DNA from: Bin87 sp965203985
Lineage (GTDB): Bacteria; Chloroflexota; Dehalococcoidia; Lucifugimonadales; UBA3495
DNA length: 64,000 bases
Assembly (NCBI GenBank): GCA_965203985.1
Contig: CBDBDS010000013.1
Location: forward strand, 1,364,001 to 1,428,000
Reading direction: 5' to 3'
Part shown: piece by piece, positions 41,914-50,107 of the stretch
How positions within the stretch are numbered: the stretch's first letter is position 1
Layout of the letters: every line of letters begins with the position of its first letter
The notes under the pieces: model-generated
What the model was told of the DNA's origin: nothing
Databases searched by the model: none
What the model saw: only the letters and a program-made list of their open reading frames with translations
Translations under genes and position numbers: made by a program

Positions 41914-42450
41914 ATGGCAACCCAACAATACACGCTGGTCAACCCGACCACCGAGCCGATCATTGCGCCTTTCGACGGCGCGCCGCGCCTGCCCACTCTG
42001 GCCGGCACCCGCGTGGGTCTGATCGACGACAGCAAGCGCAACGCGGACGTGCTGCTCGAGGAGCTGGCCGAGGTCCTGCGCAACCGCTACGAGATCCGTG
42101 AGGTGCGCTGGCTGCGCAAGCCCAGCGCGTCGCGACCGGCCGACCCGCAGGAACTGGAGGAGTTGGTGGCCAACGTCGACTCAGTGGTAGTTGCCATCGG
42201 CGATTGAGGGAGCTGCAGCGCGTGCAGTGTGCACGACGGAATCCACGTTGAGAAGGCCGGCCTCCCCTCCGCTACCATCTGCACCGACCGGTTCATCCCC
42301 ACGGCCAACGCCATGGCCAAGATGTGGGGTGCGGAAGACTACCCGACGATCTTCACCCAGCATCCCATCGAGAACCTGGATCGCCCCGCCCTGCGGGAAC
42401 GCGCCGAAGGTCTGGCGACCGAGGTGGTGGCGATCCTGACGAGCGGCTAA
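41914..42450 (+). CDS. UGSC-motif selenoprotein (in-frame TGA read as selenocysteine)
   Basis: From the ATG at 41914 (AGGAGA upstream) the frame runs 97 codons to a TGA at 42205-42207. It continues in the same frame for 80 codons to a TAA at 42448. Across the TGA it reads VVVAIGD-U-GSCSACSVHDGIHVEK, i.e. the U-G-S-C motif that names this selenoprotein family. Both halves are protein-like: TLAGTRVGLIDDSKRNADVL before, and GLPSATICTDRFIPTANAMA after. A bSECIS-like hairpin follows the TGA. The expected product is 178 residues, Sec at 98. The family is redox-like; the substrate is unknown. Normal gene calling would split it into two pieces. Confidence 0.88.
42205..42240 (+). promoter_or_regulatory. 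Selenocysteine codon and bSECIS-like hairpin
   Basis: TGA at 42205-42207 is followed by CGTGCA (42221-42226), loop GTG (42227-42229) and TGCACG (42230-42235). This is a perfect 6-bp stem with a short loop starting with G, 19 nt after the TGA. That spacing and a leading loop G fit the bacterial SECIS rules. An alternative stem CTGCA/TGCAG at 42213-42227 competes. Confidence 0.7.
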
Positions 42451-42474
42451 CCCCGCACGTATCGATTTCTCGGC

Positions 42475-42505
42475 AGGGGCGAATGATCATTCGCCCTTGT
42501 TTTTT
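42475..42505. terminator. Terminator with GGGCGAATGA palindrome
   Basis: GGGCGAATGA and TCATTCGCCC form a perfect 10-bp palindrome (42477-42496) followed by TTGTTTTTTG, so it terminates plus-strand transcription after the selenoprotein. It may also serve the converging VapC gene. Confidence 0.75.
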
Positions 42506-42521
42506 GCAATGGGTTTGGTTG

Positions 42522-42944
42522 TCAGTAGACGATCAATTCTATCCGGTTGCCAAACCGGCGAAAGTCGGCGATGTTGAACGTGAGAAGACGACGCTCCCCG
42601 TGGGCCAGCATAGTTGCGACAATGTTGGCGTCGTGGATCTGCCTCCCTCCAATGGGGATTTCTCGAAGCAGCGTGAGTAGCCACCCAGTTGCCACTATCC
42701 CGTCTTCGAGTATCTCGAAGTCGTTGAGTAACCAGTTCACGTCATGGAGGGCCTCATTGGAAGTTAATGGCCCTGACCAAATTTGCGGGCGGGTGACCAC
42801 CGCCAGATACTCCCGTACAACTTGGCGGCTGATCCTCAACGGTTCCGCTCCCTGACGTGCAGTGGTCAACAGTTCCCTGGCGATTTCGTGATGCGGTGCT
42901 CCGGCAGCACGAGAATTTACCAGCACGTTGGTGTCAACAAACAT
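42522..42944 (-). CDS. vapC: VapC-like PIN-domain toxin
   Basis: The 140-residue protein starts MFVDTNVLVNSRAAGAPHHE (first Asp of the PIN site). It has REYLAVVTRP, the acidic GGRQIHDANIVATMLAHG and LLTFNIADFRRF. These supply the acidic residues of a PIN RNase. The start at 42944 places the Asp at residue 4; a 12-residue upstream extension overlaps the neighbouring gene and is less likely. It is preceded, 7 bp away, by an unusual partner rather than a VapB-type DNA-binding protein. Confidence 0.92.
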   Translation of the reverse strand: MFVDTNVLVNSRAAGAPHHEIARELLTTARQGAEPLRISRQVVREYLAVVTRPQIWSGPLTSNEALHDVNWLLNDFEILEDGIVATGWLLTLLREIPIGGRQIHDANIVATMLAHGERRLLTFNIADFRRFGNRIELIVY

Positions 42945-42951
42945 CGGGGAG

Positions 42952-43344
42952 CTAAAGCCTCTCGTCGTAGAGGTCTTCACGTCGCAGACTCAAGCCTTCT
43001 GGCCATGGGCCCAAGGAACGGGCTGGCCACACTTCATCGAGACCGCGATTCCGGAAGGCCGGCGAATCCTTCCGCCAGAACAACACTGTCTCAGCCTCTA
43101 TGTCAACTTTCGCCACCTTCCATCCGGCGGCCAGGCAGGCTCTGACTTGATCAAACCCGCTATCGTACCACCAGGGGCTGTATTCACGCGCCCACCGGGG
43201 TAATTTGAACCCGACAATGGCCTCGACTTGGCTGAAAGTGGCGCACCACTCGGATTCCGTAAGCTTGCAGAGATGCTCGTACAGCTTGCGGTATTCGCCT
43301 TTTAGCGCGTGTTCCAGGTACAGCTTGTCCAAGTCGATCATCAT
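42952..43344 (-). CDS. Hypothetical protein upstream of VapC (DUF7662-like pattern)
   Basis: The ATG at 43344 gives 130 residues. It reads DLDKLYLEHALKGEYRKLYE, then HLCKLTESEWCATFSQVEAI, then VGFKLPRWAREYSPWWYD, then VRACLAAGWKVAKVDIEAET, then VLFWR. The 'LP..AR....WW....Q..A...AGW.V..VD....V.F.R' pattern matches, from memory, the DUF7662 family. The N-terminal helix rich in L, E and Y could be an antitoxin-like extension. It lies 7 bp before VapC, so it may be its antitoxin. Confidence 0.65.
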   Translation of the reverse strand: MMIDLDKLYLEHALKGEYRKLYEHLCKLTESEWCATFSQVEAIVGFKLPRWAREYSPWWYDSGFDQVRACLAAGWKVAKVDIEAETVLFWRKDSPAFRNRGLDEVWPARSLGPWPEGLSLRREDLYDERL

Positions 43345-43379
43345 CGTACACCTCACGGAATCGAGGCTATGGTAGCACG

Positions 43380-43607
43380 TCATCCTCGTATTCCTTCCGC
43401 CTCCCGCAGGTCGGGCGGGAGCAGGTTGGGAATGCCGTCATTGATTGGATAGACCTCGTCGCAGGTGGCACAGGTCAACGCCCCGGTGAGCACCTCTCCA
43501 GCGTCCGGCGCGTCGTCCGGAGCGATGGTCTGCGCCGCCAAGGTCAGTGTGCCCCTGCAGACGGGGCAGGCCAGTATGTCCAGCAGGTCGGTTCTCAATT
43601 CGTTCAC
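43380..43607 (-). CDS. Trm112-family zinc-ribbon protein
   Basis: The 75-residue protein has LLDILACPVCRGTLTL, CATCDEVYPINDGIPNLLPP, the characteristic CPxC...CxxC...YPI.DGIP..L of Trm112. Trm112 proteins activate methyltransferases or stand alone in bacteria. It lies at the end of a minus-strand operon, 11 bp after the membrane protein. Confidence 0.93.
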   Translation of the reverse strand: MNELRTDLLDILACPVCRGTLTLAAQTIAPDDAPDAGEVLTGALTCATCDEVYPINDGIPNLLPPDLREAEGIRG

Positions 43608-43618
43608 CCCCGGTCAGG

Positions 43619-44080
43619 TTATCCCGCCAGTCCTTTCTCGAATAACCAAGTGAGGATGTCAGCCAGTCCGATGACAATGACGCCGGCTATAGTCAGCGCC
43701 ACCGGCCCAGTCATTGCGCCGGGAATGCCACCGGCGGGTCTGTCCCGGCGTCGGGGGAGGAGCCAGGCGACAACGAAAGCGTACACCGCCAGCAGGATTT
43801 TGGCGACCAGAACGACGGTGTACGCCATGCCGGCGGCGTCTGAGGTCAGGCGGTCCACCGTCAGGATCACGCCGGACACAATGAGCACGGCTATAGCGGT
43901 TACGACGATGGGCCGGAACTCGGTAGCCAGCGCCCGGCCGACCAGTCCGTCCGAGTCGGCAGTGCGCAACGCGGGCCGGCCGGCCAGCAGCATGAACAGG
44001 CTGCCGCCGATCCAAACCACCGCCGCCAGGGCGTGCGCCCAGCGGATGATGAGCAGGATGATGCCCAGCACATCGACCAT
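43619..44080 (-). CDS. Four-helix integral membrane protein (CopD-like)
   Basis: The 153-residue protein has four hydrophobic helices: IILLIIRWAHALAAVVWIGG, VVTAIAVLIVSGVILTVDRL, AYTVVLVAKILLAVYAFVVA and VALTIAGVIVIGLADILTWL. The first has RWAHALAAVVWIGG, like the CopD/DUF2269 helices with a conserved His. Its ATG overlaps the preceding stop as TGATG. A copper or haem link is possible, not shown. Confidence 0.75.
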   Translation of the reverse strand: MVDVLGIILLIIRWAHALAAVVWIGGSLFMLLAGRPALRTADSDGLVGRALATEFRPIVVTAIAVLIVSGVILTVDRLTSDAAGMAYTVVLVAKILLAVYAFVVAWLLPRRRDRPAGGIPGAMTGPVALTIAGVIVIGLADILTWLFEKGLAG

Positions 44081-44616
44081 CAGAGCAGATCGTCCAGTAT
44101 TTCGGTCAGCGTGTCGACATCCATTCGGCTGATCTCCATTTTGTGGATCCGGCCGGCCTGGTCGATGAAGTAGGTGGTCGGAAAGAACTGCACCGCGTAT
44201 TCCTGGGCCACCATTGCGCGGACGTCCGTGGCGAAGTCGAAGGTCAGGCCGAACTCATCGACGAACTGCCGAGCCTCGACCTCGGTGTCGAAGCCCTGGG
44301 GCACGAACAGCCCTATGAAGCGCACGTCACGGCCCTGGTACTCCTCCCAGACCTCCTGGAAGGCGGGCATCTCATCGCGGCAGGGTGGGCATGACGGGTA
44401 CCAGAAGTTGATGACCACCGCCTGGCCGCGCTGCTCGGAGAGGCGAAACTCCTCGCCCTTGAAGGTTTTCAGGGCGAAGTCCGCGGCGGGTTGGCCGGTG
44501 GAGCAGGCGATAGCTGTGATAGCGGCCAGGAGAAATCCCAACACCAGGGGGACAGTGAACCGCGGGATACGAAGCGCCCCGCCCCGAATGCCAGCGCGAA
44601 TCTGCGTGATGAGCAT
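44080..44616 (-). CDS. TlpA-like thioredoxin-fold lipoprotein
   Basis: The 178-residue protein has an N-terminal hydrophobic helix ending in a lipobox-like TAIAC (Cys about residue 38), then a thioredoxin fold with VVINFWYPSCPPCRDEMPAF (CPPC active site) and QFFPTTYFIDQAGRI (cis-Pro). It is expected on the outer face of the membrane, where it handles disulfides. It heads the operon with the CopD-like and Trm112 genes and overlaps the next start by one base. Confidence 0.92.
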   Translation of the reverse strand: MLITQIRAGIRGGALRIPRFTVPLVLGFLLAAITAIACSTGQPAADFALKTFKGEEFRLSEQRGQAVVINFWYPSCPPCRDEMPAFQEVWEEYQGRDVRFIGLFVPQGFDTEVEARQFVDEFGLTFDFATDVRAMVAQEYAVQFFPTTYFIDQAGRIHKMEISRMDVDTLTEILDDLL

Positions 44617-44671
44617 GGCTACATTGTACCGAAGGCCGGTGGAACCGCAGCCCCGTGGATCCCGCCGCGAT

Positions 44672-45832
44672 TTATCCTCTGTTCTGTCCCGCCGACTCCG
44701 CGAACTGCCGGCCGAACAGGCTGGTCAGCAGCGCGCTGACGACCGTTGCGCCGACGCACATATAGCCGATGCCCATGTACCCTACGTTCGCCAACAGCGC
44801 TCCCGCTATCGCAGCGCCCAGCATCCCGCCGCCCTGATTGCTGAAACCCATAAGGCCCACACCGGTGGCCTTGGACGCGCCGGAATACTCGGTGCTGGCC
44901 GAGATCAGGATCGGGAATGACACGCTCAGCAGGCCGGTGCTCAGCGTCGCAACGGCCACTGTTGCCCACAGGCCCATCTCCACGGAAAACACCACGAACC
45001 CGAACGCTCCGCCGGCGATGCCGCAGGCGGCGATGATCAACGCGCGGCGCCTCCGGTTTGCCGCGTAGGATGCGCTGTAGTTGCCGGCCATCTGCCCGAG
45101 CGAAGTTATGGCCAAGGGCAGGGCCACGAAGCCCACGCTGAGGTCGAAGGTATGGATCAGGTAGGCAGCGAAGAAACTGACGCTCCCCCAGAAGGCGATG
45201 CGCTGCGTCACGTTTACCGGCACCGCCACGCGGAAGAACCGCAGCGACACCAGTGACCTGTACCTGGAAAAGTACGCGAAGTTCCGGATTCGCTCTCCGC
45301 TCTCTTTGGGGAGCCACAGGAAGTTCGCCACCAGCCCGACCACCAATACACTGCCGTACACGATGAACGCAAACTGCCAGCTACCCAGATCGGCCAGCAC
45401 CGCCACCAACGGCACGCTGATGGCCGCCGCCAGACCCTGGATCGACAGCAGGGCGCTAACCGCCCGCGCCCGCCTTGCGGGAGAAATGACGTCAGCTACC
45501 GACCCCACAATGTTGGGAGGTATCACGCCCCCGCCCAGGCCGGTCAGGACCCGCAGGGCCAACAGCGTCTCCAGGTTCGGCGCGAATGCGCAACCCAGCG
45601 TGGATAACGAGAGCACCGCCAGGCTCACCAGCGCCACCGGCCGGCGGCCAAACGAGTCGGACAGGGGACCGGCCGATACGCCGGTGATCGCCCAGGCCGC
45701 GAAGGTTGCCGTCGCCAGCTGGCCGGCCACGGCCACCGATATGTCCAGATCGGTCGCGATTTCGACCAGGAGCGGCGGGACGATGAGGATCGCGCTGATG
45801 GTGGCAAAGACGGTAAGCGCCAGCACGGCCAT
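44672..45832 (-). CDS. MFS transporter
   Basis: The 386-residue protein has about 12 transmembrane segments. MFS motif A is GPLSDSFGRRPVALVSLAVL between helices 2 and 3, and LRVLTGLGGGVIPPNI is the helix 4 region. The central loop is near LPKESGERIRNFAYFSRYRS. The substrate is unknown. The upstream frame stays open but offers no ATG, so 45832 was kept. Confidence 0.9.
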   Translation of the reverse strand: MAVLALTVFATISAILIVPPLLVEIATDLDISVAVAGQLATATFAAWAITGVSAGPLSDSFGRRPVALVSLAVLSLSTLGCAFAPNLETLLALRVLTGLGGGVIPPNIVGSVADVISPARRARAVSALLSIQGLAAAISVPLVAVLADLGSWQFAFIVYGSVLVVGLVANFLWLPKESGERIRNFAYFSRYRSLVSLRFFRVAVPVNVTQRIAFWGSVSFFAAYLIHTFDLSVGFVALPLAITSLGQMAGNYSASYAANRRRRALIIAACGIAGGAFGFVVFSVEMGLWATVAVATLSTGLLSVSFPILISASTEYSGASKATGVGLMGFSNQGGGMLGAAIAGALLANVGYMGIGYMCVGATVVSALLTSLFGRQFAESAGQNRG

Positions 45833-46220
45833 GAACCACGCTTTGTTTACCTCTCTATGTGCTGCTTGCGCCGTTTGCGTTCTGATGTCGTTGGTACCTT
45901 GTAGGGTAGCGGCAAAACTGTGGCCGACAGGTCTGAGCAGGTTGCGACCGGCCGGCCTCAGGGTTCCGCCTGACGGGACAGGCGGTTGGCATGACGATTA
46001 CTGACATGCAAATAATAATTACCGGCGATGATTATAGCCCATACGCGTGTCGCCCACCTGGTGCGCCGTCTGGGCGTTGATCGAGTCCCGCCACCGGCAG
46101 GACACTGTGGTCCCCGCTTGACTGCCTATCGCGCTGGGCTACAATCGTAGCGTCCCGTAGAAACTTTATCCCGGAGCCAACGTCAGCCGTCAAACGGGCG
46201 GCCATCCTGGAGGTGTTTGT
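45833..46220. other. Intergenic region between divergent genes
   Basis: Holds promoters of the MFS gene (minus) and the SDR gene (plus). TACAAT at 46139-46144 is a possible -10 for the SDR. No gene was recognised. Confidence 0.45.
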
Positions 46221-46973
46221 ATGCGTCTGGAAAACAAGGTTGCCCTGATCAGCGGCGGATCCCGAGGCCAGGGCGCTGCCGAGGCGAGACTCTTCGCCGG
46301 TGAAGGCTGCAAGGTGGTCATCGCCGACGTGCTCGAGGACGAGGGCCGTCAGTTGGAAGCCGAGATCAATGAGACCGGCGGCGAGTGCGTCTTCGTGAAA
46401 CTGGACGTCACCAGCGAAGACGAATGGAACGCCGCCGTCAGCACCGCCGTGGAGCGGTTTGGCAAGCTGGACATCCTGGTGAATAACGCCGGCATCTACC
46501 GGCAGGTGGGCATCGAGGACACCAGCGAGGAATTGTGGGACAACATATTCGACATTAACGCCAAGGGCGTGTTCCTGGGCACCAAGGCCGTGATACCCGA
46601 GATGCGCAAGGCCGGCGGCGGCTCCATCATCAACATTTCCAGCGTGGCCGGTCTGATTGGAAGCTGGCGGGCGCCGGCCTACGGCGCGACCAAGGGCGCG
46701 GTGCGGCTTTTCACCAAGTCCACCGCCATCCAGTACGCGGCCGAGGGCATCCGCTGCAACTCGGTGCACCCGGGCATCATCGAGACGCCTATGACCACGC
46801 CCACGCTGCTGCGGGACGACGCGGCACGGCAGGCCTCGCTGGATCGGACGCCCATCGGCCGCGTTGGACAGGCGGAGGACGTGGCCTGGGGCGTCCTGTT
46901 CCTGGCGTCGGACGAATCATCGTTCATGACCGGCAGCGAGTTGGTGATCGACGGTGGCCTGTTCGCGCAGTAG
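46221..46973 (+). CDS. Short-chain dehydrogenase/reductase (SDR)
   Basis: The 250-residue classical SDR begins MRLENKVALISGGSRGQGAA. It has VIADVLED (acidic residue after beta-2, suggests NAD), LDVTSEDEW, NNAGIYRQ, ISSVAGLIG (Ser), YGATKGAVRLF (YxxxK) and DESSFMTGSELVIDGG. It is closely similar to the SDR at 49222, which shares TGSELVIDGG and the same loop order, and less so to 37669. The substrate is unknown. Confidence 0.94.
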   Translation: MRLENKVALISGGSRGQGAAEARLFAGEGCKVVIADVLEDEGRQLEAEINETGGECVFVKLDVTSEDEWNAAVSTAVERFGKLDILVNNAGIYRQVGIEDTSEELWDNIFDINAKGVFLGTKAVIPEMRKAGGGSIINISSVAGLIGSWRAPAYGATKGAVRLFTKSTAIQYAAEGIRCNSVHPGIIETPMTTPTLLRDDAARQASLDRTPIGRVGQAEDVAWGVLFLASDESSFMTGSELVIDGGLFAQ

Positions 46974-47026
46974 CCCGTGGAACCGGATCCCACACGGCCC
47001 ATGCGCCCGCGATGGAGTAGCGCCTC

Positions 47027-47818
47027 ATGGTCAACAAGTTAGCAAAGCAGGTCGGCGCGCACCGCAATGAGAATGAGGAGGTGGACGACCTATCCATCGA
47101 TTATCCTTCCGCAGACGGTGAGCGCATGGCCGAAACCGACTTTCAGTACATCCCTTTGACCAACACCGTCTCCGCCCTCCGGGTTCGCTATCATGACCGC
47201 GCCGACGTGTACGTCGCCGGCGACATGTTGATCTATTACCGCATCAACCGCAATGACATGAGCATCGCTCCGGACGTTTATGCGGTTTTTGGCGCGTCCG
47301 GCAACCATCCCCGCGATTCCTGGCTGGTGTGGCGCGAGGGCAAGGCTCCGGATTTTGTGATGGAAATTGCGTCGCAAAGCACCTGGCGGCGTGACGTTGC
47401 CCAAAAGCGAGACATCTACGCAGAGATGGGGGTATCCGAATACTGGCGTTTTGACCCCACCGGCCGTTTCTTTACTCCGTCCCTGGTGGGCGAGCGTCTG
47501 GTGGACGCCGGGTATCAGCCGCTGCCGGTCGTTACGGATGAGGCTGGCATACTGCGGGGCTACAGCGCAATCTTCGAGTTGGACTTCTGCGTCCTGCCCG
47601 GTCTGGACCTCAGACTCTTTGACCCGGCGACAGGTGAATGGCTAACTACCCACCTGGAAAGCGAAGCGGGCCGTCGGGCGGCTGAAGCGGCCCTGCAGTC
47701 CAGTGAGGCCGGGCGCCGGGCGGCTGAAGCGGCCCTGCAATCCAGCGAGGCCGGGCGTCGGGCGGCTGAAGCCGAAATCGCCCGGCTCCGCGAACAACTG
47801 TCACAACAGCAACCATAG
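47027..47818 (+). CDS. Uma2 family (DUF820) protein with C-terminal repeat helix
   Basis: The 263-residue protein has the Uma2 core: DYPSADGERMAETDFQYIPL, VAGDMLIYYRINRNDMSIAP with DV, KAPDFVMEIASQSTWRRD, GVSEYWRFDPTG. The C-terminal 55 residues contain three near-identical 14-residue repeats of the type SEAGRRAAEAALQS, then a leucine-rich coiled coil (EIARLREQLSQQQ). The repeat explains a tandem nucleotide repeat at 47660-47780. It is a paralogue of the Uma2 at 48480. Confidence 0.9.
   Translation: MVNKLAKQVGAHRNENEEVDDLSIDYPSADGERMAETDFQYIPLTNTVSALRVRYHDRADVYVAGDMLIYYRINRNDMSIAPDVYAVFGASGNHPRDSWLVWREGKAPDFVMEIASQSTWRRDVAQKRDIYAEMGVSEYWRFDPTGRFFTPSLVGERLVDAGYQPLPVVTDEAGILRGYSAIFELDFCVLPGLDLRLFDPATGEWLTTHLESEAGRRAAEAALQSSEAGRRAAEAALQSSEAGRRAAEAEIARLREQLSQQQP
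47660..47790 (+). repeat. In-frame tandem repeat, 14-codon units
   Basis: Three units of about 42 bp encode GRRAAEAALQSSEA-type segments at the end of the Uma2 gene. Confidence 0.75.
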
Positions 47819-47822
47819 CGGC

Positions 47823-48410
47823 TTGGCGCTGATCTCTGCTAACCGATTGGCGCTGGTGGCAGGGCTGGCCGTGTCCCTGCTGGCGTTTCTGGCCGGAGCG
47901 GAACCGGCCCACGCCTGTTCCTGCGCTCCTTCCGGCTCGCCGGCAGAGGCTCTGGAACGGGCCGACGCGGTGTTTGCCGGAGAAGTTACCTCGGTGAAAT
48001 TCAGTGGCACTTCCCCGTATCGGCTCTCGTCGTCGGCGCTGGTGACGGTGGAGTTCCGGGTCACCCGGGTCTGGAAGGGGCCGCGCTGGCACACCTTGAC
48101 CGTCGAAACCGAGCGTAGCGAAATTTCCTGCGGCTACGAGTTCAAAGAGGGGCAGCACTACATCGTCTATACCTGGGAAGGCAACAGAACCGGGTTATGC
48201 ACCCGCACCGCCCCGGCCTGGATGGCGTTCGCGGACTTCGTGGCGCTGGGTCCGGGACATCGGCCGGAAGCCTCTCCCGATACCAAAAGGGCTGAAGGAG
48301 GCGCCTGCGCAGCGCCGTCAAGCCCGGGCTCGAAACCGATGGACATCGCCAGCCTGTCCCTGCTGGCCGGCGTTATCGCCTTGGGCATCCGCCGCCGGCC
48401 TCGCCTATAA
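47823..48410 (+). CDS. TIMP/netrin-like secreted protein
   Basis: The frame from a TTG at 47823 (or another at 47847) gives about 195 residues. A signal peptide (LALVAGLAVSLLAFLAGAEP, then AHA) precedes CSCAPSGSPAEALERADAVF, the CxC start of tissue-inhibitor-of-metalloproteinase-like domains. It continues VFAGEVTSVKFSG, VTVEFRVTRVWKG and ISCGYEFKEGQHYIVYTWEG. The C-terminus has a hydrophobic segment (ASLSLLAGVIALGIRRR), a membrane tail with Arg stop. It lies 4 bp after the first Uma2 gene. Function in bacteria is unclear. Confidence 0.75.
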   Translation: MALISANRLALVAGLAVSLLAFLAGAEPAHACSCAPSGSPAEALERADAVFAGEVTSVKFSGTSPYRLSSSALVTVEFRVTRVWKGPRWHTLTVETERSEISCGYEFKEGQHYIVYTWEGNRTGLCTRTAPAWMAFADFVALGPGHRPEASPDTKRAEGGACAAPSSPGSKPMDIASLSLLAGVIALGIRRRPRL

Positions 48411-48411
48411 T
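48406..48411 (+). promoter_or_regulatory. Possible -10 element before the second Uma2 gene
   Basis: TATAAT overlaps the TAA stop of the TIMP-like gene. A TTGGGC 19 bases upstream is a weak -35. The next start is at 48480. Confidence 0.4.
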
Positions 48412-48479
48412 GAAGGTGCTAAACGGTCGTCGGCAGCAACCGTTATCTGGTGCCTCCGTAGACATTTGGAGCTAATCCG

Positions 48480-49202
48480 ATGGTCAGCAAAACCACAAAG
48501 GTACAGGTTCCTCACGAGGATGAGGTTGATGATCTCACCATCGATTACCCATCATCCGACGGTGAACCCATGGCCGAATCCGAAGCGCAGTACGCGCCCC
48601 TGACTGAAACGGTGTCCACACTGCGTGTACGATACCACGAACATAACGACGTTTACGTCGGCGGCGACCTGCTGATCTACTATCAGATGAACCGCAATGA
48701 CGTCAGAGTCGCGCCCGATGTCTTCGTCGTCTTCGGCCTCACCAGCCGCCACCCACGGGACTCTTGGCTGGTCTGGCGCGAGGGCCGGGTCCCGGATTTC
48801 GTTATGGAGATCGCATCCTCCAGGACTTGGCGGCGGGACGCCACCGAAAAGCGCCGCATCTACGCCGACATGGGCGTTACCGAGTACGTGCGCTTCGACC
48901 CGACCGGAAACTACTTTACGCCGGCTCTCGTCATGGAAACGCTGGAAGGCACAGAATACCGGGAGCAGCCGCTCACCACGGACGACGCGGGAATCCTGCG
49001 CTCGTACAGTGCGGGGCTGGAGCTGGAAATCTGCGTAACGCCGGACTTGAAGCTGCGGCTGTACGATCCAGTGGCCGGAGAATGGCTGCGGACGCATCAG
49101 GAAACCGAGGACGCCCGCCGCGAAAGCGAAGCTGCACACCGAGCCGCCGAAGCCGAAATCGCTCGGCTCCGGGAACAACTGGAACAACTGCGACAGCAAT
49201 AA
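48480..49202 (+). CDS. Uma2 family (DUF820) protein
   Basis: The 240-residue protein is a close paralogue of the Uma2 at 47027: DLTIDYPSSDGEPMAESEAQ, VGGDLLIYYQMNRNDVRVAP, RVPDFVMEIASSRTWRRDAT and GVTEYVRFDPTG. It shares the C-terminal AAEAEIARLREQLEQLRQQ coiled coil but has fewer repeats. It is followed 19 bp later by an SDR gene. Confidence 0.9.
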   Translation: MVSKTTKVQVPHEDEVDDLTIDYPSSDGEPMAESEAQYAPLTETVSTLRVRYHEHNDVYVGGDLLIYYQMNRNDVRVAPDVFVVFGLTSRHPRDSWLVWREGRVPDFVMEIASSRTWRRDATEKRRIYADMGVTEYVRFDPTGNYFTPALVMETLEGTEYREQPLTTDDAGILRSYSAGLELEICVTPDLKLRLYDPVAGEWLRTHQETEDARRESEAAHRAAEAEIARLREQLEQLRQQ

Positions 49203-49221
49203 TGACAGCGAGGCATTGAAA

Positions 49222-49968
49222 ATGAGACTGGAAAACAAGGTGGCTTTCATCAGCGGCGGCGCCCGGGGCATGGGCGCCACCGAGGCGCGAATGTTCTCTC
49301 GTGAGGGTTGCAAGGTGGTCATCGGCGACCTGCGGGACGAACTGGGGCGACAAGTAGAGGCCGAGATCAATGAACTGGGCGGCGAGTGTCTGTTCGTCCA
49401 CCTGGACGTGACCGAGGAGCAGTCCTGGAAAGACGCCATCGGGGCCGCGGTGGAGCGGTTCGGTAAGCTGGACATCCTGGTGAACAACGCCGGCGTGTAC
49501 ATGCCGGAGCGGGTTGAGGACACCACGATGGAAAACTGGGGCGTCACCATGGGCGTCAACGCCAAGGGCGTGTTCCTGGGCACCAAGGCGGCCATTCCCG
49601 AAATGCGGCGCAACGGCGGCGGCTCCATCGTGAACATCTCCAGCGTCGCCGGGCTGGTGGGCAACCACATCTCCTCGGCCTACACCGCCTCCAAGGGTGC
49701 GGTGCGGCTGTTCACCAAGTCCACGGCCATCCAGCATGCCGGCGACGGCATCCGCTGCAACAGCGTGCATCCCGGCACCATCGAGACCGACATGACCGCC
49801 GATCTGCTGGCGGCGGGAGGCCGAGAGGACCGACTGAACCGGACCCCGCTGGGTCGACTGGGCCAGGCGGAGGACATAGCCTACGGCGTGCTGTTCCTGG
49901 CGTCGGACGAGGCGTCCTTCATGACCGGCAGCGAGTTGGTGATAGATGGCGGGCGAACCGCGATGTAG
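49222..49968 (+). CDS. Short-chain dehydrogenase/reductase (SDR)
   Basis: The ATG at 49222 gives 248 residues: MRLENKVAFISGGARGMGAT, VIGDLRDELG (acidic after beta-2), LDVTEEQSW, NNAGVY, ISSVAGLVG (Ser), YTASKGAVRLF (YxxxK) and DEASFMTGSELVIDGG. It resembles 46221 most strongly. The TTG at 49216 is not needed. The substrate is unknown. Confidence 0.94.
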   Translation: MRLENKVAFISGGARGMGATEARMFSREGCKVVIGDLRDELGRQVEAEINELGGECLFVHLDVTEEQSWKDAIGAAVERFGKLDILVNNAGVYMPERVEDTTMENWGVTMGVNAKGVFLGTKAAIPEMRRNGGGSIVNISSVAGLVGNHISSAYTASKGAVRLFTKSTAIQHAGDGIRCNSVHPGTIETDMTADLLAAGGREDRLNRTPLGRLGQAEDIAYGVLFLASDEASFMTGSELVIDGGRTAM

Positions 49969-49979
49969 TGTCATCCGTC

Positions 49980-50022
49980 AGAAGCGGGATTAGCAGGATT
50001 TTGCGATTGGCAGGATTGGATC
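49980..50022. repeat. REP-like half-element
   Basis: Three GGGATT/GGATT phrases (GCGGGATTAGCAGGATTTTG, then GCAGGATTGGATCC) form the same kind of motif as the palindromes near 27187 and 59723. Confidence 0.5.
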
Positions 50023-50107
50023 CCTCCCGCAGTAGAGAACGCCGAACCCTGTCAAGCCGTCGCGTCCGGTGAATCCCGCTTCCGACCATACCGGCGCACA
50101 GTAATCC

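Noticed and set aside
42229..42450. Separate short gene starting at an internal GTG
   Set aside because: It is the second half of the selenoprotein frame after the in-frame TGA.
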